Assembly: GCF_001636405.1 (NCBI RefSeq)
Contig: NZ_KV440950.1
Location: 4,010,778-4,074,777, forward strand
DNA length: 64,000 nt
Reading direction: 5' to 3'
Source of the DNA: Peribacillus frigoritolerans
GTDB taxonomy: Bacteria > Bacillota > Bacilli > Bacillales > DSM-1321
Made by a program: the position numbers and the translations under genes. Shown one piece after another: positions 9,317 to 19,686 of the stretch; position 1 is the stretch's first letter, and every line of letters begins with the position of its first letter. The notes under the pieces are model-generated. The model was not told the origin of the DNA. It searched no databases and saw only the letters and a list, made by a program, of their open reading frames with translations.

Positions 9317-10003
9317 AGTTGTTACCATAGTTATCATACATTGCTGATCGAATTGCTCTCCTTCCAAAAGTTCGACGGGTGGGTGTGACTTGATTACTTC
9401 ACCTAACTTTTCAAGCACTTCGAAAACCATAAACACCATGGCCGCTTTTAAAAGACAGTCCTCACGCAACCCTATCGAAATTTCGAAGCTATTGAAACCT
9501 TGATCTTTGGACTGTTGAATTACTGTTCATTCACATTCATCGTACTCTCCCGCAATCACTTCCTTCTTTTCTAGGACGGCAGAAGCTGCTGCAATCTCTG
9601 CAATGGTGGAAGAAAAGGGCGACTCCCCTTTTTCAATCATTTCCAGCTGATGGACAACATCCTTCACATTTCTTTTTCCATCTCCACCTTCAGCAATGGA
9701 CATGACCATCGCTTCTAAATCATCTACCGCTAAAAATATCACGTCAAACAATTCAGGCGAAAGAACGATTTGACTGTTTCGGATCGCATCCAAGACATTC
9801 TCCATTTTATGAGTTAAATTGGCTAGATCCTCATAACCCATAGTTGCCGACATCCCTTTTAAGGTATGGGCGGAACGAAAGATTTCGTTTACTATCGAGA
9901 GGTCTTCCGGGTTCTTTTCGAGTACCAGCAACTGTTCGCTGCATGTTTGAAGATGTTCTTTACTTTCCTCAATAAATACCTCTAAATACTGATTCATATC
10001 CAT
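9317..10003 (-). pseudogene. cheA: cheA, nonsense-interrupted and truncated histidine kinase
   Basis: Start ATG at 10003. Residues 1-158 are the P1 phosphotransfer domain with the phospho-His motif RSAHTLKGM (His46). A TGA at 9527-9529 ends the frame. Reading on in the same frame past the TGA gives TVIQQSKDQGFNSFEIS and then a P2 (CheY/CheB-binding) domain, REDCLLKAAMVFMVFEVLE and IKSHPPVELLEGEQFD, up to about ITMVT near 9322, where the sequence jumps to cheD. The dimerisation (P3), kinase (P4) and CheW-binding (P5) domains, cheW and cheC are absent. At best an isolated P1 domain is made. Confidence 0.88.
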
Positions 10004-10024
10004 ACAATCTCATACCTCCACGTG

Positions 10025-11122
10025 TTAACAATAGCTTATTACCACTCTAGCTATTTTTTCTACATCCTCTATGCTATCTATTAACTTGGTATTGATTGCC
10101 GCCTTAGGCATACCAAAAACGATTGAAGTCACCTGTGATTCGGCTATCGCTTTTAAAGGACCCTTTTGTTTAAGCTTGGTAAGCCCCTTTGACCCATCCA
10201 TCCCCATTCCGGTCATGATAACGGCTATTTTCGCATAATCATTCATTTCACTCACCGATTCAATTAGCACATTAACCGACGGGCGATGTCCATTACGCAA
10301 TTCGGATTGATCCAAAAGGATTGCCCAGCTCATTCCGACTTTCCTCACTTTCAAGTGATAACCTCCAGGTGCGATGTAGGCGACACCTTTTTGAATCAGT
10401 TCCCCCTCTTCAGCTTCCTTCACTTTAATCTTGCATAACGAATTCAGGCGTGTTGCCAAGGATTTTGTGAAACCGTGGGGCATATGCTGGACAATGAGTA
10501 TAGGAGCATCAATGTCTTCTGGGAGTCCTGTCAAGACAGTCTGCAGAGCTCTCGGGCCTCCTGTTGATGTACCGATGACTATTATTTTTTCATATCCATA
10601 GGCCCATTTTATTCGATTTTTTTCGTTTATTGGCGATAACATTGAATCTATTTTACTATATTTTCCCCAAACAGATGGGCTTCTTTCAATATTTCTCGCA
10701 TTTTTTTCTAGTTTGTGAACATTTGCCCTGCTGGCAACCATAACTTTTTCATGGAGTTCTTTCTTGATTTTATGTAAGTCCAATGAAATGGCTCCCGAAG
10801 GTTTAGCCACAAAATCAAAGGCTCCGCTGTTCATGGCGGCAAATGTATTTTCCGTTCCTTTTTTTGTTGTGCTTGATAAAATGACTACAGCGGTTGGACA
10901 TTCATTCATGATCCGATTTAATGCTTCCAACCCGTCCATAATCGGCATTTCCAGATTCAAAGTCACGACATCGGGTTTTAAAGCCTTTATTTTTTCTATG
11001 GCATCTATTCCATTCCTGGCAGTCCCGATGACTTCCATCCTGCTATCTTCTGCTAAAAACTCTGAGATTAACTTTTTCATAAATGCAGAATCGTCCACTA
11101 TCAGCACTTTTACTTTATCCAT
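10025..11122 (-). CDS. cheB: CheB-type protein-glutamate methylesterase with Asn at the phosphorylation site
   Basis: 365 residues, full length. An N-terminal receiver domain (1-120), a linker, and a C-terminal methylesterase with Ser (IGTSTGGPRAL), His (VQHMPHGF) and Asp (IMTGMGMDGSKG) of the catalytic triad present. The receiver has the acidic pair DD (10-11) and the Lys in VAKPSG, but the phospho-acceptor position reads TLNLEMP: Asn56 (codon AAT, one transition from GAT). It should not be activated by phosphorylation. SD is weak. Its kinase CheA is broken and no receptor partner is nearby, so it is likely decaying though still open. Confidence 0.9.
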   Translation of the reverse strand: MDKVKVLIVDDSAFMKKLISEFLAEDSRMEVIGTARNGIDAIEKIKALKPDVVTLNLEMPIMDGLEALNRIMNECPTAVVILSSTTKKGTENTFAAMNSGAFDFVAKPSGAISLDLHKIKKELHEKVMVASRANVHKLEKNARNIERSPSVWGKYSKIDSMLSPINEKNRIKWAYGYEKIIVIGTSTGGPRALQTVLTGLPEDIDAPILIVQHMPHGFTKSLATRLNSLCKIKVKEAEEGELIQKGVAYIAPGGYHLKVRKVGMSWAILLDQSELRNGHRPSVNVLIESVSEMNDYAKIAVIMTGMGMDGSKGLTKLKQKGPLKAIAESQVTSIVFGMPKAAINTKLIDSIEDVEKIARVVISYC

Positions 11123-11132
11123 AGAAGAAGAC

Positions 11133-11288
11133 CTACTTTCCCAAAAAATATCTCTTCATATTTTGGAGGAAACGGCTTTTTTGCAAAGTCAATTCTTCCC
11201 CAAATGAATGATTTGCATATCTAGAAGCAATGTCCATGATGGCTTTGGATACATCGGCTTCAGAATCGAAAAGGAGAAAGGGCATTTG
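11133..11288 (-). pseudogene. flhG: flhG (ylxH) C-terminal remnant
   Basis: About 51 codons ending at a TAG 10 nt before the cheB ATG. The frame reads QMPFLLFDSEADVSKAI, then DIASRYANHSFGEEL and FLQNMKRYFLGK, resembling the end of the FlhG/YlxH MinD-like ATPase that limits flagellar number. flhG is the gene directly upstream of cheB in B. subtilis. The P-loop ATPase body is missing and there is no start codon of its own. Confidence 0.65.
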
Positions 11289-11329
11289 GCATTTTCTAGT
11301 GATTGAAAAGTATTCGAAAATAATTCCAC
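11289..11329 (-). pseudogene. flgB: flgB 5-prime remnant (rod protein start)
   Basis: A GTG at 11327-11329 follows the SD AGAGGTGAT and encodes MELFSNTFQSLENA, the usual opening of the Bacillus flagellar rod protein FlgB, the first gene of the fla/che operon. After about 14 codons the FlgB similarity stops (no SRADIKQK-like continuation) and the DNA continues as the flhG tail in a different frame. The chimeric frame ends about 30 codons later. The joint near 11288 therefore marks loss of everything from flgB to flhG. Confidence 0.65.
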
Positions 11330-12040
11330 ATCGATCACCTCTTTCTATAATTAACAGATAATTACTTTACCAATAAATTAACCCAGCGGATTTACGTTTT
11401 AATTTTAAAGAAACATTATAACTATGCCCATAAACAACACATGGACTTTAGACCTATCAACGTCGAAAATTGTCAAATATTGCTTAAATTTGTCTTTTTT
11501 CTCAGTATCATTATAGGGTTAATATTACGTAATCTTACATTTTAATATGATATTCTACATTTTAACCAAATTTTACTTCTGTTAACTTTTATATCATATC
11601 GAAAAACCAACCCATATACCTGATACTTTAGAACTATTTTTCACATTTACTTGCAAATAATTATTTTATTTTAGTCAATTTAACCCTTTTAAATAAAGGA
11701 TTTATAAGAAAGAAACAATTTACTGCATTTTTTCTTTTTTGAAAAAAAACGTTTTTATCAAAGTGTTGAACCATTCGACAAATTTCCCTAATGGCTGAAA
11801 ACCGTTATCGATAGTCTTTTAAGAACCAAGAAGTTATCCTATCGTTCATTTACACCATTTCGACAGTTATAATAATATAATTACCCTTTATAAGAAATAT
11901 TTAACTATATCCCGCTTCTAATGGAAAACATGCCTATATTCACCATTTCAATTTTAACCGAATTACCTCTTTTTCCTTTCTCCCCCTGCCCTTCACCGCA
12001 TTTGCCTGCTTGTCCCGGACAAGTAACACATCCAAATATC
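11330..12040. promoter_or_regulatory. Old fla/che upstream region, AT-rich, no gene
   Basis: About 710 bp between the codY terminator and the flgB remnant, very AT-rich, with no coding frame I can support. By position it is the ancestral fla/che promoter region. Two perfect TGTCGAA heptamers (Spo0A-box-like) lie on the minus strand at 11859-11865 and 11774-11780, each followed by A-rich then GGT sequence, with a third imperfect one (CGTCGAA, plus strand) at 11461-11467. A TTGACA occurs on the minus strand at 11471-11476 but without a good -10. I do not assign a transcription start. Confidence 0.5.
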
Positions 12041-12073
12041 AAAAAAAGGCAGCCCTTTTTCAAGGACTGCCTT
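12041..12073 (-). terminator. Terminator of the xerC-hslVU-codY unit
   Basis: Stem GGCAGTCC/GGGCTGCC (one G-U) with an A-rich loop and a run of seven U on the minus strand, 9 nt after the codY stop. Confidence 0.9.
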
Positions 12074-12081
12074 TCTATATG

Positions 12082-12861
12082 TTAATTATTTTTAAGCTTC
12101 TCTAATTCAAGAAGGAATTTATCGTTCAATACCTTGATATAAGTACCTTTCATTCCAAGAGAGCGTGATTCAATGACCCCTGCACTTTCCAATTTCCTCA
12201 GGGCATTTACGATAACGGAACGGGTGATGCCGACACGGTCCGCAATTTTTGATGCTACAAGCAGACCCTCATTACCTTTAAGTTCCTCAAAGATGTGCTC
12301 TATTGCTTCCAATTCACTGTAAGATAACGAGGAAATCGCCATTTGAACGACAGCTTTACTACGAGCTTCCTCTTCTATCTCTTCTGATTTTTCACGAAGG
12401 ATTTCCATACCGACTACAGTCGCACCATATTCAGCTAAAATTAAATCATCATCGTGAAATTTTTCCTGTAAACGGGCAAGAACCAATGTTCCTAAACGTT
12501 CTCCACCACCCATAATCGGTACGATCGTTGTTAATCCAGTTGCGAAAAGTTCCTTGTTTTCGACTGGGAAAGCAGTATATTCGCTTTCGATATCAAGGTT
12601 CGAAGAGGTTTCAGGAATATTGAACAGGTTTTTTGTGTACTCTTCAGGGAATTGTTTATCTTCCAACATTTTGTACATGCGTTCGTTTTCAATTTGCTGA
12701 CTTACCGCGATGCCAAGTAATTTCCCGCGGCGGCTGACGACGAATACATTTGCTTCGATAACTTCACTTAAACTCTCAGCCATTTCCTTGAAGTTAACTG
12801 CTTTACCTGCTGCTTTTTGGAGCATTGCATTGATTTTTCTTGTTTTTGCTAATAAGTTCAT
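12082..12861 (-). CDS. codY: GTP- and branched-chain-amino-acid-sensing repressor CodY
   Basis: Global stationary-phase regulator of nutrient genes. 259 residues, the exact family length: N-terminal GAF domain starting [14 protein letters not shown], a linker helix, and a C-terminal winged helix with the recognition helix [26 protein letters not shown]. The ATG at 12861 has the SD TTAGGAGGA. It ends the xerC-hslV-hslU-codY operon. In B. subtilis CodY itself represses the neighbouring fla/che operon. Confidence 0.97.
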   Translation of the reverse strand: MNLLAKTRKINAMLQKAAGKAVNFKEMAESLSEVIEANVFVVSRRGKLLGIAVSQQIENERMYKMLEDKQFPEEYTKNLFNIPETSSNLDIESEYTAFPVENKELFATGLTTIVPIMGGGERLGTLVLARLQEKFHDDDLILAEYGATVVGMEILREKSEEIEEEARSKAVVQMAISSLSYSELEAIEHIFEELKGNEGLLVASKIADRVGITRSVIVNALRKLESAGVIESRSLGMKGTYIKVLNDKFLLELEKLKNN

Positions 12862-12968
12862 TTGATTTGTTCCTCCTAAAAATACCATGGTTCACAATAA
12901 CTATGAAGTTGTATTTCCGTAATTTTATGTTCATTGCGTAGGCAAATTATTGCCAAAATTGTTTCTTA

Positions 12969-14378
12969 TTAAAGGATAAACTGGCTTAAATCTTTGTTCC
13001 GGGCGATAGAACCAAGCTTACCTTCGACATATTGGGGTGTAATTGTAATCTTCTCCATCGTTATTTCCGGAGCTTCAAAAGATAAGTCTTCAAGCAACCG
13101 TTCCAAAATGGTATGAAGTCTTCTAGCACCAATATTGTCTGTGTTTTGATTTACTTCGAAGGCCACTTCTGCTATCTTACGAACAGCATCGTCAGAAAAT
13201 TCAATTTCTATACCTTCAGTTTCCAATAAAGCAACATATTGTTTTAACAAGGCATTATCCGGTTCATGCAGAATCCGTACAAAGTCGTCTACAGTCAGCT
13301 TGTTCAATTCTACACGAATTGGGAATCTACCTTGTAATTCCGGGATTAGGTCGGATGGCTTAGCCATATGAAAGGCCCCTGCAGCAATGAATAGGACATG
13401 ATCCGTTTTAACTGAACCATATTTAGTCACTACTGTAGAACCTTCAACTATTGGCAGGATATCCCTTTGGACACCCTCTCTTGATACATCCGCTGATGAA
13501 CTTCCAGATTGCTTACTCGCAATTTTGTCTATTTCATCTATGAAGATGATCCCATTTTGCTCAGCCCCGTATACTGCATCTGAAGTTACTTCATCCATAT
13601 CAATCAATTTTGCCGCTTCTTCATTTGTTAAAACGGTTCTCGCTTCACTTACTTTCAATTTGCGCTTCTTGCTTTTTTTCGGCATCAAGCTTCCTAAAGC
13701 ATCCTGCATGTTCATCCCCATTTGTTCCATTCCCGAACCTTGGAGCATATCAAACATCGAAGCAGTCTGTTCTTCCACTTCGACCGTTATCATTTCACTT
13801 TCCAGCTCACCATTAGCCAGCTTTTCAGCGACGATTTTTCTTTTTTCCTGCAAACTTAAATCTTCGGAATTTTCTTCCGGGTCCTGTTCGTCTTGATTGT
13901 TATTGCCTCCAAAAAAGACTTCAAGAGGATTCTTGAAATTACTCTGTTTTTTTGTTGATGGCACTATTAACTCTATTAGGCGGCGATTTGCATTTTCTTC
14001 TGCCCGTTCCTTTACGCTGGCCATCTTTTCTTCCTTCACGAGGCGGACGGAAGTCTCAACCAAATCACGAACCATGGACTCTACATCACGGCCGACATAC
14101 CCGACTTCCGTAAATTTTGTTGCTTCAACTTTTACAAAAGGAGCACCTACCAATTTAGCCATTCTCCGAGCTATTTCTGTTTTCCCAACACCTGTCGGTC
14201 CAATCATTAATATATTCTTCGGAACGACTTCATCACGAAGTTGATCCGAGAGAAGGGAACGTCGGTAGCGATTCCGAAGAGCCACTGCCACTGCCCGTTT
14301 TGCTTCACGCTGCCCAACGATATACTGATCCAGTTTTTCAACGATTTGCCTCGGTGTTAAATTAGCTTTTTTTGACAT
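12969..14378 (-). CDS. hslU: HslU/ClpY ATPase subunit of the HslVU protease
   Basis: AAA+ unfoldase that feeds substrates to HslV. 469 residues. Walker [14 protein letters not shown], an inserted I-domain (about 115-250, charged and variable), Walker [10 protein letters not shown], and the sensor/C-terminal part ([15 protein letters not shown]) ending in LSQFIL, the tail that docks into HslV. It follows hslV by 12 nt and precedes codY. Confidence 0.96.
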   Translation of the reverse strand: MSKKANLTPRQIVEKLDQYIVGQREAKRAVAVALRNRYRRSLLSDQLRDEVVPKNILMIGPTGVGKTEIARRMAKLVGAPFVKVEATKFTEVGYVGRDVESMVRDLVETSVRLVKEEKMASVKERAEENANRRLIELIVPSTKKQSNFKNPLEVFFGGNNNQDEQDPEENSEDLSLQEKRKIVAEKLANGELESEMITVEVEEQTASMFDMLQGSGMEQMGMNMQDALGSLMPKKSKKRKLKVSEARTVLTNEEAAKLIDMDEVTSDAVYGAEQNGIIFIDEIDKIASKQSGSSSADVSREGVQRDILPIVEGSTVVTKYGSVKTDHVLFIAAGAFHMAKPSDLIPELQGRFPIRVELNKLTVDDFVRILHEPDNALLKQYVALLETEGIEIEFSDDAVRKIAEVAFEVNQNTDNIGARRLHTILERLLEDLSFEAPEITMEKITITPQYVEGKLGSIARNKDLSQFIL

Positions 14379-14390
14379 TTGCGCTCCTCC

Positions 14391-14918
14391 TTACAACTCT
14401 TCCACGATTATATTCGTATTCGTAAATACACAAATTTCCGCTGCAATTTGTAAAGATGATTGAGCGATTTCCTTTGCCGATAAATGGTCACTGGAAAACC
14501 GCATCAATGCCCTGCCGGCAGCCAGTGCATAATTCCCTCCCGATCCTATGGCGAGAATCCCGTCATCCGGTTCAATTACTTCCCCGGTACCAGAGACGAG
14601 CAGCAAATGGTCCTTATCCATCACGACTAACATTGCTTCCAGCTTTCTCAATACATTGTCACTTCTCCATTGCTTTGCCATTTCGACGGCAGCACGCTGA
14701 AGATTGCCATTATACTCTTCTAGTTTGGCTTCGAACATCTCAAATAAAGTGAATGCATCTGCAACGGAACCAGCAAAACCTGCAAGAACATTACCATTAA
14801 AGATTTTTCTCACTTTCCTCGCTGTATGCTTCATCACTACTGAATTTCCTAAAGTAACCTGCCCATCACCGGACATGGCACATTCACCTTTATGATGCAC
14901 TGCGAATATCGTTGTCAT
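14391..14918 (-). CDS. hslV: HslV/ClpQ peptidase subunit
   Basis: Proteasome-like N-terminal nucleophile hydrolase. 175 residues beginning [22 protein letters not shown]. After Met removal the first residue is Thr, the canonical nucleophile. The B. subtilis ClpQ is remembered as having a short N-terminal extension and an N-terminal Ser; no such extension is needed here. SD AAAGGGG is placed 7 nt before the ATG, which supports this start. The motif [19 protein letters not shown] is intact. Confidence 0.96.
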   Translation of the reverse strand: MTTIFAVHHKGECAMSGDGQVTLGNSVVMKHTARKVRKIFNGNVLAGFAGSVADAFTLFEMFEAKLEEYNGNLQRAAVEMAKQWRSDNVLRKLEAMLVVMDKDHLLLVSGTGEVIEPDDGILAIGSGGNYALAAGRALMRFSSDHLSAKEIAQSSLQIAAEICVFTNTNIIVEEL

Positions 14919-14938
14919 AAAGTGTCCCCTTTCAACAT

Positions 14939-15841
14939 TTAAGGCCGCGGATGTGATGCATTGTAGACTTTTTTCAATTGGTCTTTTGTAACATGCGTAT
15001 ACACTTGCGTTGATGAAATTTTAGAATGACCAAGCAATTCCTGAACCGTGCGAATGTCCGCCCCATTATTCAATAGGTGTGTAGCAAACGAATGCCTTAG
15101 CATGTGGGGATGAAGACTTCCATCTGCGGCTGACTTTTTAATCAATTCATTCAATATATAGCGAACTCCCCTAGGTGTCAGAGGGTCTCCACGAAAATTA
15201 ACAAATAAATAAACATGCGCCTTGGCGTCAGACGAAGTCAATTCCATCCTGGCTGTACGTATGTATAAATCTATCGCTTCCTGTGCATATCTACCAACCG
15301 GAACGTAGCGATCCTTTTTTCCTTTTCCATGGATCAGTACCGTCCCTAAGGAAAGATCGATATCCTGCAGTTTAATATCACAACATTCACTTACGCGAAT
15401 GCCTGTAGCATACAATAATTCCAGTAAGGCATTGTTCCTTATTCCTATCGGTGAATCTTTCTTTAAAGAAGAAAACAACTGATCCATTTCCTTCTCATAA
15501 AGAAACCGTGGCAGTCTTTGATCCTTTTTAGGCAAAGAAGCAAGGGAAAAAGGGTTATCCTTCACATCACCTTCACGCAGTAAAAATTTATAAAGGCTCC
15601 GCAAGCAAGAAGTTTTTCTTGCAACAGTGCGCTTAGAAAGTTTTTTCTCATATAAATTCGTTAAATATAACCGGACATCAAGATATTCAACGGACGTGAT
15701 GTCCTCAATCCCCTGTTCATTAAGGAACAGAAAAAATTCGTGAATATCACGTTTGTAATTTTCAACGGTGTAATGCGAACTGTTTTTTTCAATTTGTAAA
15801 TATTCGATGAAGGATGATAATGCCTTTTTTTGATTAATCAT
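14939..15841 (-). CDS. xerC: Tyrosine recombinase XerC (CodV)
   Basis: With XerD resolves chromosome dimers at dif. 300 residues: N-terminal SAM-like DNA-binding domain and C-terminal catalytic domain with Arg ([10 protein letters not shown]), Lys (HGKGKKDR), His-x-x-Arg ([12 protein letters not shown]), His (LLGHSKISS) and Tyr (TQVYTHV). The ATG at 15841 ([10 protein letters not shown]) follows GAGGTG. First gene of the hslVU-codY cluster. Confidence 0.95.
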   Translation of the reverse strand: MINQKKALSSFIEYLQIEKNSSHYTVENYKRDIHEFFLFLNEQGIEDITSVEYLDVRLYLTNLYEKKLSKRTVARKTSCLRSLYKFLLREGDVKDNPFSLASLPKKDQRLPRFLYEKEMDQLFSSLKKDSPIGIRNNALLELLYATGIRVSECCDIKLQDIDLSLGTVLIHGKGKKDRYVPVGRYAQEAIDLYIRTARMELTSSDAKAHVYLFVNFRGDPLTPRGVRYILNELIKKSAADGSLHPHMLRHSFATHLLNNGADIRTVQELLGHSKISSTQVYTHVTKDQLKKVYNASHPRP

Positions 15842-15900
15842 GGAAACACCTCGCAAAGGCTAATAAATAGTATCATACTTTAAAACAGCAGGCAAATATT

Positions 15901-17208
15901 TTACAAATTTTTCACAAAGTTCTGAATTGTGTCCAAAGCGCGTTTAGCATGTGTTTCGTTCCGATCTTTTTTGGATTTGATTCTCACTTCAAGGTCTGGA
16001 AGCAATCCAAAGTTGGCATTCATCGGCTGGAAGCTCTTACCATTAGTCGAAGTTATGTACCTTGCCATGCTGCCCATCGTCGTCTCCGCAGGGAAAATGA
16101 TAGGCTCCAAACCTTCGACGATCCTTGCAGCATTGATACCTGCTACAAGTCCCGACGCAGCCGATTCAACATACCCTTCAACTCCAGTCATCTGACCGGC
16201 AAAGAATAAATCATCGCGATTCTTGAATTGGTACGTTGGCTTCAAAACATTAGGTGAGTTTATGAAAGTGTTTCTATGCATGACCCCATAACGTACAATT
16301 TCAGCATTTTCCAATCCAGGTATGAGCTGCAATACTTCTTTTTGCGGCCCCCATTTCAAATGTGTCTGAAAACCAACAATATTGTAAAGTGTTCCCGCCG
16401 CATCATCCTGACGCAATTGAACTACAGCAAAAGGGCGTTTTCCCGTTTTTGGATCTTCTAGGCCAACAGGCTTCAATGGACCAAATAACATCGTTTTCTT
16501 CCCACGTGATGCCATCACTTCAATCGGCATGCAGCCTTCAAAAAAGATTTCTTTTTCGAATTCTTTAAGCGGGACTGTTTCAGCAGCAATCAATGCATCA
16601 TAAAAGCGGTCAAACTCTTCTTCCGTCATCGGACAGTTCAAATAAGCCGCTTCCCCTTTATCATAACGGGATTTCAAATATACTTTATCCATATTGATGC
16701 TGTCTTTTTCAAGAATTGGTGCGGCAGCATCGTAAAAGTACAAGTATTCTTCATCCATGATTTGCTTTAAGCTATCAGATAGTGACTGACTTGTAAGCGG
16801 ACCGGTTGCAATGACGGTAGGACCTTCCGGAATTTCCGTCACTTCTTCATTAATGACCGTCACATTTGGATGATTTTTGACCCTTTCCGTAACAAGACCG
16901 GCAAATTCATGACGATCAACAGCTAATGCACCGCCAGCCGGTACAGCACAAGCATCCGCTGCGGACATGATGACCGAATCCAGTATACGCATTTCTTCTT
17001 TTAATACACCAACTGCATTTGTTAACGTATTTGCCCGAAGTGAATTGGAACAAACAAGTTCAGCGAATTTATCGGTATGATGGGCTGGCGTTTGTTTTAC
17101 AGGGCGCATTTCGTATAGATCGACTTTAATTCCTCTTTTAGCTAACTGCCACGCCGCTTCACTTCCAGCAAGCCCAGCACCGATTACACTTACTTTTGTT
17201 TCTTTCAT
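15901..17208 (-). CDS. trmFO: Folate/FAD-dependent tRNA (uracil-54-C5)-methyltransferase TrmFO
   Basis: Makes ribothymidine at position 54 of tRNA using methylenetetrahydrofolate. 435 residues, GidA-like. The FAD-binding dinucleotide motif [13 protein letters not shown] is at the N-terminus, with CSNSLR and the C-terminal [17 protein letters not shown]. The ATG at 17208 has a GGAGG SD 7 nt away. Lies between topA and xerC as in other Bacilli. Confidence 0.96.
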   Translation of the reverse strand: MKETKVSVIGAGLAGSEAAWQLAKRGIKVDLYEMRPVKQTPAHHTDKFAELVCSNSLRANTLTNAVGVLKEEMRILDSVIMSAADACAVPAGGALAVDRHEFAGLVTERVKNHPNVTVINEEVTEIPEGPTVIATGPLTSQSLSDSLKQIMDEEYLYFYDAAAPILEKDSINMDKVYLKSRYDKGEAAYLNCPMTEEEFDRFYDALIAAETVPLKEFEKEIFFEGCMPIEVMASRGKKTMLFGPLKPVGLEDPKTGKRPFAVVQLRQDDAAGTLYNIVGFQTHLKWGPQKEVLQLIPGLENAEIVRYGVMHRNTFINSPNVLKPTYQFKNRDDLFFAGQMTGVEGYVESAASGLVAGINAARIVEGLEPIIFPAETTMGSMARYITSTNGKSFQPMNANFGLLPDLEVRIKSKKDRNETHAKRALDTIQNFVKNL

Positions 17209-17610
17209 TTTTCGAACCTCCATGTATAGATATGATAAGACAGGATCATTTATCATTAAAACTGCTTTCCAGAAGTTTCATTTTTAACGATATCTATGTA
17301 TTTATACCCGAAATACTCATTCCTGCTAACGATTTATTTTAAAGATATGCCATCCTTATTTACTAAAAGGGTAACGGACGCAAATAGGAATTATATCTTT
17401 AAAAGAATGTACTTGTCCACTGAATTTTACATCACATGGCCTAAATAAAAAAGTTTCAAGCTTTATCCATTTTCTTCTTTGAAGTAAATCCACATATCAC
17501 CATGATATCATACTTCCCTGAACATAAAGAAACCCGGCAGATGCCGAGTCCATTTATATTTAGGGTTTTTCAATCGTTCACAAGGAAAGTAAACGATTTC
17601 ACGGCCTTTT
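17209..17610. other. Gene-free spacer between topA and trmFO
   Basis: 402 bp, AT-rich. Apart from a short GC hairpin after topA (about 17526-17548) I see no gene or repeat. The minus-strand frame that enters this spacer from topA is an out-of-frame shadow of the topA zinc-finger region. Confidence 0.6.
17526..17548 (-). terminator. Possible terminator after topA
   Basis: Short stem GGC/GCC (CGGCA/TGCCG with a 2-nt gap) followed by GGTTTCTTT on the minus strand, about 65 nt past the topA stop. Weak: short loop and broken U-tract. Confidence 0.4.
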
Positions 17611-19686
17611 CTATGCTTGGGGCATTTCTTTAAAATCACAATCCATGCACTGGACCTGGACTCCTTTTTTGAGTTTTTTCTCAACAAGTGTACCTTCACA
17701 TTTTGGACAACTCCGCGGCAGCGGTTTATCCCAAGATATGAAGTCACATCCAGGGTAGGTATCACACCCGTAAAATATGCGGCGTTTTTTACTTTTCCTT
17801 TCAATGATATTTCCTTCTTTACATTTTGGGCATTTGACCCCGATTTCCTTGACGATTGGTTTTGTGTTACGGCAATCCGGGAAATTACTGCATGCCATGA
17901 ACTTTCCATAACGTCCCATCTTAAAGACCATCCCATGTCCGCACTCCACGCAATCTTCACCTGCAGGTTCATCTTTGATTTCAATTTTCTCCATCTCGAC
18001 TTCGGCCTTGGCCAAATGAATGGCAAATTCTTTATAAAATTCATCGATGACCTTAATCCATTCAATATTGCCTTCCTCAACGCTGTCAAATTCCTGTTCC
18101 ATCTTGGCAGTGAACTCTGCATCGAGAATATCCGGGAAGAATTCGCGTATCAATTCGAGAACGATCTCACCAAGCTCTGTCGGGATGAACCGTTTATTAT
18201 CCAAGGTAACATAGCCCCGTTTTTGAATCGTATCCAAGGTAGGCGCATATGTAGACGGACGGCCTATTCCCAGTTCCTCTAGGGTCTTGACCAGACGGGC
18301 TTCAGTATATCGGGGCGGAGGCTGTGTAAAATGCTGCTTCGGCTCGATATCTTTTGAAAAGAATTGATCTCCTTTTTTCACATCCGGAAGTGCATTTTCC
18401 TTTTCTTCCACTGAGTCATCGGATCCTTCAACATATACCTTCATGAAACCCGGAAATTTAATTTTTGAACCATTAGCCCTGAAGATGACATCCCCGTTAT
18501 GCAGGTCGATGCTCATCGTATCCATGACCGCCGAAGACATTTGACTGGAAACGAATCGTTCCCAAATCAATTTATAAAGACGGAATTGATCTCTGGATAA
18601 GAACTCCTTGACTACACCCGGTTCACGTAATGTGCTTGTTGGCCTGACCGCCTCATGCGCGTCCTGGGCATTAGTTTGTTTTTTCTCCTTGCGCTGCTCG
18701 ACCTGAACATATTCTTTACCATAATTATTTTGAATGAACGTATGGACTTCCTCTTTGGCACTATCTGAAATACGGGTCGAATCGGTTCTCATATAAGTGA
18801 TTAACCCGACTGTACCTTCCTTGCCAAGTTCGATTCCTTCATAAAGCTGCTGAGCAAGCATCATGGTTTTCTTCGCACGGAAATTCAATTTACGTGCCGC
18901 TTCCTGTTGCAGGGAAGAAGTTGTAAAAGGTGCTGCTGGATTGCGCCTTCTTTCCTTTTTAGCCACAGCTCCTATCGTAAATTCGCCGCCATTTAAAGAA
19001 GCGAGCACTTTTTTGACGTCCTCTTCGGTATTTAATTCCTTCTTCTCGCCGCCAAGGCTGAAGAAAGAACCTTCAAACTGTTCTTTCCCTTTTACAAAAT
19101 CAGCCTTGATTGTCCAATACTCTTCCGGAATAAAATCTTTGATCTCCTTCTCCCGGTCAATGATCATCCGTACAGCAACCGATTGGACCCGTCCCGCGCT
19201 TAAGCCTTTTTTCACCTTTTTCCACAATAACGGGCTTATATTGTATCCGACCAAACGGTCCAAGACCCTTCTTGCCTGCTGTGCATCAACCAATTTCATA
19301 TTTATTGGCCTAGGCGATTTAAATGATTCCTTGATAGCCTCTTTCGTGATCTCGTTGAATACCACGCGGCAATCTGAGTTAACGTCAACATCAAGACTGT
19401 GAGCCAAATGCCAGGCAATCGCTTCCCCTTCCCTGTCGGGGTCAGCCGCGAGATAGATTTTTTTCGCTTTTTTTGCAGCGGTTTTCAATTCTTTTAAAAC
19501 CGGGCCTTTGCCGCGGATAGTTATATATTTAGGTTCATATTCATGTTCAACATCGACACCCATTTGACTTTTAGGCAAATCGCGTACATGCCCCATGGAA
19601 GCCTTTACTTTATATTTTTTTCCCAAGTAACGTTCTATTGTTTTCGCCTTTGCGGGCGATTCCACAATCACTAAGTATTCTGACAT
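17611..19686 (-). CDS. topA: DNA topoisomerase I
   Basis: Type IA enzyme relaxing negative supercoils. 691 residues, the B. subtilis length: Toprim domain at the N-terminus ([27 protein letters not shown]), the active Tyr in [14 protein letters not shown] (about residue 300), and three C-terminal C4 zinc ribbons ([23 protein letters not shown]). The ATG at 19686 ([10 protein letters not shown]) follows GAGGAGG. Confidence 0.97.
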   Translation of the reverse strand: MSEYLVIVESPAKAKTIERYLGKKYKVKASMGHVRDLPKSQMGVDVEHEYEPKYITIRGKGPVLKELKTAAKKAKKIYLAADPDREGEAIAWHLAHSLDVDVNSDCRVVFNEITKEAIKESFKSPRPINMKLVDAQQARRVLDRLVGYNISPLLWKKVKKGLSAGRVQSVAVRMIIDREKEIKDFIPEEYWTIKADFVKGKEQFEGSFFSLGGEKKELNTEEDVKKVLASLNGGEFTIGAVAKKERRRNPAAPFTTSSLQQEAARKLNFRAKKTMMLAQQLYEGIELGKEGTVGLITYMRTDSTRISDSAKEEVHTFIQNNYGKEYVQVEQRKEKKQTNAQDAHEAVRPTSTLREPGVVKEFLSRDQFRLYKLIWERFVSSQMSSAVMDTMSIDLHNGDVIFRANGSKIKFPGFMKVYVEGSDDSVEEKENALPDVKKGDQFFSKDIEPKQHFTQPPPRYTEARLVKTLEELGIGRPSTYAPTLDTIQKRGYVTLDNKRFIPTELGEIVLELIREFFPDILDAEFTAKMEQEFDSVEEGNIEWIKVIDEFYKEFAIHLAKAEVEMEKIEIKDEPAGEDCVECGHGMVFKMGRYGKFMACSNFPDCRNTKPIVKEIGVKCPKCKEGNIIERKSKKRRIFYGCDTYPGCDFISWDKPLPRSCPKCEGTLVEKKLKKGVQVQCMDCDFKEMPQA

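Noticed and set aside
9287..9469. Short minus-strand frame thought at first to be a cheC remnant
   Set aside because: Its sequence (REDCLLKAAMVFMVFEVLE) fits the CheA P2 domain and it is in frame with the cheA P1 part across the TGA.
11330..12040. A small gene in the AT-rich region before the flgB remnant
   Set aside because: Stops in all frames; no SD with a following open frame.
17508..18122. Minus-strand frame of 204 codons in the topA region
   Set aside because: Out-of-frame shadow of the topA C-terminal zinc-finger part.
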